Below, in pieces: positions 4,623 to 8,502 of a DNA stretch of 8,502 bases (within the stretch, counting starts at the first letter, position 1; each line of letters begins with the position of its first letter). Where the stretch lies: contig JAUQYY010000277.1 of assembly GCA_030587505.1 (NCBI GenBank), positions 1 through 8,502 of the forward strand. The letters run 5' to 3'. The DNA comes from Candidatus Sigynarchaeota archaeon (GTDB taxonomy: Archaea > Asgardarchaeota > Jordarchaeia > Jordarchaeales > Jordarchaeaceae). Made by a program: the position numbers and the translations under genes. The notes below the pieces were generated by a model. The model was not told the origin of the DNA. It made no database searches and worked only from the letters and a program-made list of their open reading frames with translations.

Positions 4623-5440
4623 TATGAACCCTCCTGTTTCAAAATTGGAGAAATGTACTTTTCTCTGATTTCTTTTGTCATAGTCTCCGCCAAATCCACA
4701 GCTTTGTAGATGTCTTGAGTTGTTAACGCACCGCGTTCTCCTTTTTGCATAGCCACAAGGTTGTTGTTCACATCATACACTATGGTAATTCGGCAATCCA
4801 TAACATTTTCTTCTTCCAGTATGGGGTCTACACACAGTTGGTCATCTATTTTTGCAAATGTTAAGGAAATGGGTATGTTATTTATTGGAAGGGAGGTTCT
4901 CTCATCGAGTGTTTTTACTTTACCATCCTCCACTTCGGTTCTTGGAATTTTGGTTGTAAGTAAAGCGCTGACGGCTGCGAGAGAGGAAGCGTCAAACAGA
5001 TTTCCGGCGTGATCGATAATATAAATGTCCACAAAAAGAATCCACACCTTTTCGTTAGGAATTATACAAAGTTTTTCCAAATCCACCATTTTGGATTCCC
5101 GGATGCCCCTGTCGACAACTCTCGCCAATTCAACAGCTTCTTCATTTGGTGGACCTGGTTCAAAGTAAGGAGAAGCCATCGGTATGAACTCAGCGGCGCA
5201 AGTTATGACTCCAGAGTTTGGAGTATCAGGATAAGGAGTTCCGATTTCTGCTTTTACTCCAACAATAACCTTGGTGTTACCCAAAGTTACCCTAGCGGAG
5301 CCGTTGGCTTTCTCCACTATTCCACACTCTATCGTAATTGGGCGTATATCGTTCAACCTGCGGCTGTCTACTCTTTTTTCTTTACTTACAAGTGATCTGA
5401 TGTACTTTGTTTCTATTTCCGATATTAGGCAGTGAGGCAC
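4622..5440 (-). CDS. rrp42: Exosome subunit Rrp42 (non-catalytic RNase PH-fold)
   Basis: A 272-residue RNase PH-fold protein with archaeal Rrp42 features: KRVDSRRLNDIRPI (about 22-35), GNTKVIVGVKAEIG (54-67), FEPGPPNEEAVELARVVDRG (93-112) and a C-terminal half beginning near VDIYIIDHAGNLFDA. Rrp42 lacks the catalytic aspartates of Rrp41 but forms the alternating hexamer ring with it, contributing to RNA binding and phosphate access for 3'-5' phosphorolysis. Length matches the family (about 270). The start is GTG at 5440, supported by GGAGGT at 5448-5453 with a 7-base spacer. It begins 4 bases after the rrp41 stop and its own stop overlaps the rpl37ae start. Confidence 0.96.
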   Translation of the reverse strand: MPHCLISEIETKYIRSLVSKEKRVDSRRLNDIRPITIECGIVEKANGSARVTLGNTKVIVGVKAEIGTPYPDTPNSGVITCAAEFIPMASPYFEPGPPNEEAVELARVVDRGIRESKMVDLEKLCIIPNEKVWILFVDIYIIDHAGNLFDASSLAAVSALLTTKIPRTEVEDGKVKTLDERTSLPINNIPISLTFAKIDDQLCVDPILEEENVMDCRITIVYDVNNNLVAMQKGERGALTTQDIYKAVDLAETMTKEIREKYISPILKQEGS

Positions 5441-5444
5441 CTAT

Positions 5445-6221
5445 TTAACCTCCTCTATTTTGTTCGCTGCCTTCTTCTGAAACCTCATCCTGAATGTTAA
5501 TATATTTTTGTATCAAAACTTCTCTTTGCATTTCGTAAATTTTTTGGCATCCCTTTACTGCTAATTCGTATGCTTCGATAAATTCTTCTTTGGTCATAAA
5601 GCCGTCCATCTGTAGTAGAGTGGTTAATTTTTTTCTTGGCATTATAGCGACAGGTAAGTCTGCTTGGCCATTTTTGTCTTCTATATCACTCAGATCAAGA
5701 GCTATTTTTCCGTCTATTTTACCGGCAGCGCAGGCTGCTACAAGGTCACGCAAAGGAATGCCTGCATCGGCTAGGGCTAACGAGGCGGCAGTTATGCTTG
5801 AACACCTTGTACCTCCGTCGGCTTGGATTACTTGTATGTAAACATCTATGGAAGCTCTTGGGAAGTATTTTAGGAAAACCGCGGGTGCAAGCGATTCGGT
5901 TATAACTTTGGAAAGCTCTGTTTCTCTACGAGAAGGCGCCGGGCTTTTCCTTTCGTCTACCGAGAAAGTTGCCATTCGGTATATACACTGGAGTAAGGCT
6001 TCATCGGGCTGTGCAAGGTGTCGGGGGTGCAGTTCACGTGGACCGTAAACCGCAGCAAGAATCTTGCTTTTCCCTTGTTCGATATATGCAGAGCCATCAG
6101 CCCTTGAGAGAACTCCAACCTCCAGTTTTATTGGCCTAAGTTCATCTAGTTTTCGTCCGTCAAGCCTCAAATTATCTTCAGTCAGTAACCTTATTTGAGA
6201 ATTACCTTGAATCTCTTCCAT
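5445..6221 (-). CDS. rrp41: Exosome catalytic subunit Rrp41 (phosphorolytic 3'-5' exoribonuclease)
   Basis: A 258-residue catalytic RNase PH-fold subunit. The N-terminus has RLDGRKLDELRPI (19-31). The phosphate- and RNA-binding arginines are R98-R99 (SRRETE), with a further phosphate-loop segment DGGTRCSS (135-142). The acidic active-site pair is D182 and D188 in DIEDKNGQADLPVA (179-192), at the same numbers as I recall for the Sulfolobus enzyme. It degrades RNA 3'-5' with phosphate, releasing nucleoside diphosphates, and can add A-rich tails in reverse; three copies alternate with Rrp42. The ATG at 6221 has GGGTGA four bases upstream. Nineteen bases separate it from the rrp4 stop, and four from rrp42. 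The C-terminal tail is acidic and polar. Confidence 0.97.
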   Translation of the reverse strand: MEEIQGNSQIRLLTEDNLRLDGRKLDELRPIKLEVGVLSRADGSAYIEQGKSKILAAVYGPRELHPRHLAQPDEALLQCIYRMATFSVDERKSPAPSRRETELSKVITESLAPAVFLKYFPRASIDVYIQVIQADGGTRCSSITAASLALADAGIPLRDLVAACAAGKIDGKIALDLSDIEDKNGQADLPVAIMPRKKLTTLLQMDGFMTKEEFIEAYELAVKGCQKIYEMQREVLIQKYINIQDEVSEEGSEQNRGG

Positions 6222-6240
6222 TTACTCACCCGACAAGATT

Positions 6241-6918
6241 TTACTTATGGATTAGATCTCTAACCCTATCGGTCAGACCAGAGGTATGAGCCTCCCGTTC
6301 AATTTGTCTTATAGCTTTAATGACACGCTCTTCATCTTCGAAACTTTTTCCAGAAACCCAAACTATTCCATTCTGACCGATAATTATTTGGCATCCAGTT
6401 TCCTTTTTGATCATGTTTATCATAGAGCCTCTGCGTCCAATCAAACGTGGAATCTTTGTTGGTAACATTTTCACTAGATATCCGCCTTGGAGCTTGCCGA
6501 GGCCACGTTCCTTTGTTGTTAACAGAGGCGCCCTTGTTCGATCAAAGGACATTATTTTAGCAACCAATGTGTCGCCTACATCGAAGTAGCGTCGAAGATC
6601 ATCTTTTAAAGGATCCAAACGTCGTTCGAAAACGTTTACAGGGTGCATGATGGCTTGATATGGTGACTTTATATCGATTCTCCACGATGTCATCTTTACG
6701 TCTACAACCTTGCCTATAACCACATCTCCTGCCTTTGGCGTGTAGGCTCCCTCAAAAGCTACAACTTGTACAATTTTACCTTTCACTTCTGCTAGTCCCA
6801 CCACGGAGGAATAAATACGATTACCCTCCCTGAAGGTACCATCACCTGGTTTGTAGGCGCCCTCTGCTAGTAAATCCCCGGGCACCACTATTTGCCTATT
6901 TTTGAAATGTAAAGCCAA
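6241..6918 (-). CDS. rrp4: Exosome RNA-binding cap subunit Rrp4
   Basis: A 225-residue cap protein with three domains in order: an N-terminal domain with VVPGD (11-15) and the G-rich hairpin following it, an S1 RNA-binding domain (about 63-136, AGDVVIGKVVDVK to LLTTKERG), and a KH domain with the GxxG loop GRRG (161-164) in IPRLIGRRGSMI. Three Rrp4 (or Csl4) subunits sit on the Rrp41-Rrp42 ring and feed RNA, especially A-rich RNA, into the channel. The start is TTG at 6918, supported by GGTGGG about six bases upstream; no better-placed ATG exists. It follows the SBDS stop by 14 bases, and its SD region overlaps the end of SBDS. Confidence 0.97.
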   Translation of the reverse strand: MALHFKNRQIVVPGDLLAEGAYKPGDGTFREGNRIYSSVVGLAEVKGKIVQVVAFEGAYTPKAGDVVIGKVVDVKMTSWRIDIKSPYQAIMHPVNVFERRLDPLKDDLRRYFDVGDTLVAKIMSFDRTRAPLLTTKERGLGKLQGGYLVKMLPTKIPRLIGRRGSMINMIKKETGCQIIIGQNGIVWVSGKSFEDEERVIKAIRQIEREAHTSGLTDRVRDLIHK

Positions 6919-6932
6919 AAGTTACCCACCTT

Positions 6933-7655
6933 TTAATCTTTAATAAATTTTACCTGTGCTTTTCCCCTAGTTTGGTTATTTAGTGATTCTACAAATTTCC
7001 CTCTAAGGCCTGCTGGAATTTCGACCACGACTACCCAAGAACCGTCGCTCAACCATTCGTCCTTGGAAACGGTTCCGAAGCGTTGCACTATGCTATACCC
7101 CTTACCTGAAAATTCAGGGGGAAACTTAACCGCAATTTTTAGGAGCTCCATTCTTATAGGTATTATCTGCTGAATCATCTTTAACACATCTTTTGCCTGC
7201 TCCTCGGGACTTCTCCACAGATCTATAGGCACTTTCGCCTCTTCCATAGCTCGTTCAATTCTAGCAGGAGGGTGAGGTAACCCCGTCTGAGGGTTAATGC
7301 AATTACGAGCGAGAATGTTAACTATCTGTAATCTTTTGTTTTTCAGCATTTCTCTGCGCTGTTCAGTTGTGAGTTGTATGAATCCTTTCTTCAGAATGGT
7401 TCGGGCGATTTTGTCTACGTCAGTCGTTTCAAATATTTTGAGGAGTTTCTCCTCTGTTGCTCTTCGACCTTTATGTGCATCCTCGAAGATATCAAAACTT
7501 TTCAGTATCTCTGATAAGTCGATGTCTTTGCCTTGACGAAAAGCCCAGGCCCTTTGCGGATCTACCAGAATTTCGAATCTTTCCCCGTGAGACTCCAAAC
7601 GAGCAACTACAGTGTCACCTAAATCAACCCGTTTTTCGCCTCGAATATCAGACAT
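6933..7655 (-). CDS. Ribosome maturation factor SBDS (Sdo1 family)
   Basis: About 240 residues with the three SBDS domains: an N-terminal FYSH domain (to about residue 85; ARLESHGERFEILVDPQRAW and IDLSEILKSFDIFEDAHKG), a helical middle domain (about 95-165; RARPxTG-like stretch CINPQTGLPHPPARIERAM), and a ferredoxin-like C-terminal domain (about 165-240). In eukaryotes SBDS works with the EFL1 GTPase to release eIF6 from the 60S subunit; archaeal SBDS is taken to act in 50S maturation. I set the start at ATG 7655: AGGA at 7665-7668 is nine bases upstream. The ATG at 7664 directly abuts that motif and would add three residues. The motif overlaps the psmA stop TAG, linking the two genes. Confidence 0.94.
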   Translation of the reverse strand: MSDIRGEKRVDLGDTVVARLESHGERFEILVDPQRAWAFRQGKDIDLSEILKSFDIFEDAHKGRRATEEKLLKIFETTDVDKIARTILKKGFIQLTTEQRREMLKNKRLQIVNILARNCINPQTGLPHPPARIERAMEEAKVPIDLWRSPEEQAKDVLKMIQQIIPIRMELLKIAVKFPPEFSGKGYSIVQRFGTVSKDEWLSDGSWVVVVEIPAGLRGKFVESLNNQTRGKAQVKFIKD

Positions 7656-7666
7656 AACGATCATTC

Positions 7667-8398
7667 CTAACTGCTGCCAGACTTTCTAATTTCGTCAATA
7701 TATTTTTGCACCTCACTAGAAGACAGTCTCTTGAAAATCCTCGTTTGGACATCCACCACTGCAACTTCGACCTTTGTAGGATCAAGCTCGGACTCTAGCA
7801 CCTGACTCAAAGCTTTTAAAGAAAGTTTAATAGAATCCTCAAGGGTCATATCTTGCTTATACTCTTTCTCTAAAATTTCTTTGGCAGCCTGAGACCCGCT
7901 ACCAATAGCTGCTGCCCAATAGGACCAATACGTTCCAGATGGGTCGGTCATAAACAATTTAGGACCCAGCTCATCAACTCCAGCTATTAAGAAGGAAACA
8001 CCAAAAGGTCTAACACCAGCATGTTGAGTATACATTTGTTTTGTATCACCAATATATCGCGTTAGACCTTCAACGTTAATAGGCTCATCATATATTATAC
8101 GATTACGCTGAGCCTCAATTCTAGCCTGGTTGACTAGGACCCGCGCATCCGCGGTTAATCCAGCAATCGCAGTTCCAATATGCTCGTCGATTACGAATAT
8201 TTTCTCTACACTCTCTGGATCTTGAAGGGCTAATACACGCTTTTCTACCGCGAGCACCACGCCATCCTTACACCTCACACCTATGGCGGTGGTGCCTCGC
8301 CGCACAGCCTCAATTGCGTACTCCACTTGGAAAAGCCGTCCGTCTGGGGAAAAGATTGTGATTGCGCGGTCATAGCCTAAACCCGGAGCGGCAAACAT
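7667..8398 (-). CDS. psmA: 20S proteasome alpha subunit
   Basis: A 243-residue alpha subunit. It carries the alpha-type N-terminal extension with GYDRAITIFSPDGRLFQVEY (8-27), the PROSITE-type alpha signature and H0 helix, and lacks the N-terminal catalytic threonine of beta subunits. Seven copies form each outer ring of the 20S particle, gate substrate entry, and bind ATPase (PAN/Cdc48) C-terminal tails. The C-terminus is polar and slightly longer than minimal. Start ATG at 8398 has a strong SD, AAAGGAGGT (8408-8416), at 9 bases. It is the first gene of the run seen here; its stop overlaps the SD of SBDS. In many archaea RNase P protein genes stand upstream, but they are outside this window or absent. 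Confidence 0.97.
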   Translation of the reverse strand: MFAAPGLGYDRAITIFSPDGRLFQVEYAIEAVRRGTTAIGVRCKDGVVLAVEKRVLALQDPESVEKIFVIDEHIGTAIAGLTADARVLVNQARIEAQRNRIIYDEPINVEGLTRYIGDTKQMYTQHAGVRPFGVSFLIAGVDELGPKLFMTDPSGTYWSYWAAAIGSGSQAAKEILEKEYKQDMTLEDSIKLSLKALSQVLESELDPTKVEVAVVDVQTRIFKRLSSSEVQKYIDEIRKSGSS

Positions 8399-8407
8399 TA
8401 CGCTTCA

Positions 8408-8416
8408 ACCTCCTTT
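8408..8416 (-). promoter_or_regulatory. Strong Shine-Dalgarno of psmA
   Basis: The minus strand reads AAAGGAGGT, a nearly full complement of the archaeal 16S rRNA 3' end, nine bases before the ATG at 8398. Its presence means the psmA mRNA has a leader, so the transcript start must lie upstream of about 8416. Confidence 0.85.
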
Positions 8417-8426
8417 AGTTATTCAT

Positions 8427-8443
8427 AAATACACTGTGTATTT
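8427..8443. promoter_or_regulatory. Perfect palindrome upstream of psmA (candidate operator)
   Basis: AAATACAC, a single central T, GTGTATTT: eight perfect pairs over 17 bases, 11 bases before the psmA SD. The position, in or next to the probable promoter of the operon, suits a dimeric regulator. On RNA the one-base centre could not form a tight hairpin, so a DNA-binding role is more likely. Regulator unknown. Confidence 0.5.
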
Positions 8444-8445
8444 CT

Positions 8446-8462
8446 GTGAGTCTTAGAATCAC
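8446..8462. promoter_or_regulatory. Second, imperfect palindrome upstream of psmA
   Basis: GTGAGTCTTAGAATCAC: 14 of 16 arm positions are symmetric (GTGA-x-TCT-x-AGA-x-TCAC). It starts three bases after the first palindrome; centres at 8435 and 8454 are 19 bases apart, close to two helical turns. The surrounding 8417-8502 stretch shows no gene: one minus-strand frame is open for 27 codons to a TAA at 8419-8421 but does not look like a protein end. Confidence 0.35.
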
Positions 8463-8502
8463 TAAAGTCACACACGACAATTACTAATGTAACTATTATA
8501 CG

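Noticed and set aside
5009..5395. 128-codon plus-strand frame opposite rrp42
   Set aside because: It is long, but wholly antisense to a conserved gene, with low-complexity aromatic-rich translation and no SD at its ATG.
8419..8502. 3' end of an upstream gene (open minus-strand frame of 27 codons ending TAA at 8419-8421)
   Set aside because: An open stretch this short is expected by chance, the residues resemble no protein end known upstream of psmA, and the stretch is dominated by palindromes. It cannot be fully excluded without the flanking sequence.
1..8502. CRISPR array, insertion sequence, integrase or defence genes
   Set aside because: No direct-repeat array, transposase motifs, terminal inverted repeats or defence-type domains were seen; the window is core archaeal gene content.

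Overview
The window is archaeal. It holds most of the conserved archaeal exosome/proteasome superoperon, read on the minus strand: psmA (20S proteasome alpha), the SBDS ribosome-assembly factor, rrp4, rrp41, rrp42, rpl37ae, then the KEOPS subunit pcc1 and prefoldin beta. Archaeal TATA-like boxes sit upstream of several genes. Shine-Dalgarno (SD) motifs are used inside the operon, and GTG and TTG starts are common. The AT-rich, mixed leaderless/SD style and the gene order would suit a TACK-lineage archaeon such as a Bathyarchaeia member, but that placement is inference and needs a protein tree.

Layout from high to low coordinates: 8399-8502 is a leader/regulatory stretch with two adjacent palindromes. 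7667-8398 is psmA, followed with very small gaps or overlaps by SBDS, rrp4, rrp41, rrp42 and rpl37ae (to 4338). 4082-4337 is a 256-base non-coding block inside the operon, rich in potential RNA structure. 3456-4081 is pcc1 and pfdB, translationally coupled. 3238-3455 is an intergenic region with two dyads. 2239-3237 is a DHH/DHHA1 phosphoesterase with its own probable leaderless promoter. 1379-2107, on the plus strand, is an unrecognised polytopic membrane protein, convergent with the DHH gene. 486-1112, on the minus strand, is a purine-type phosphoribosyltransferase, probably leaderless, divergent from the membrane gene. 1-419, on the minus strand, is the KEOPS subunit Cgi121, cut by the window edge.

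The operon joins RNA degradation and processing (Rrp4/Rrp41/Rrp42), ribosome maturation (SBDS, eL43), tRNA t6A modification (Pcc1, with Cgi121 nearby in a separate unit), protein folding (prefoldin) and protein degradation (proteasome alpha). No rRNA, tRNA, CRISPR array, transposon or sign of recent transfer was seen.

The points most worth a second look are: (a) the pcc1 leader, where one segment can pair either with an upstream partner or with the pcc1 ribosome-binding site; (b) the structured block standing where many archaea carry rpoP and/or a Brix gene; and (c) the paired palindromes in front of psmA. The protein-coding genes themselves belong to known families, except the membrane protein.
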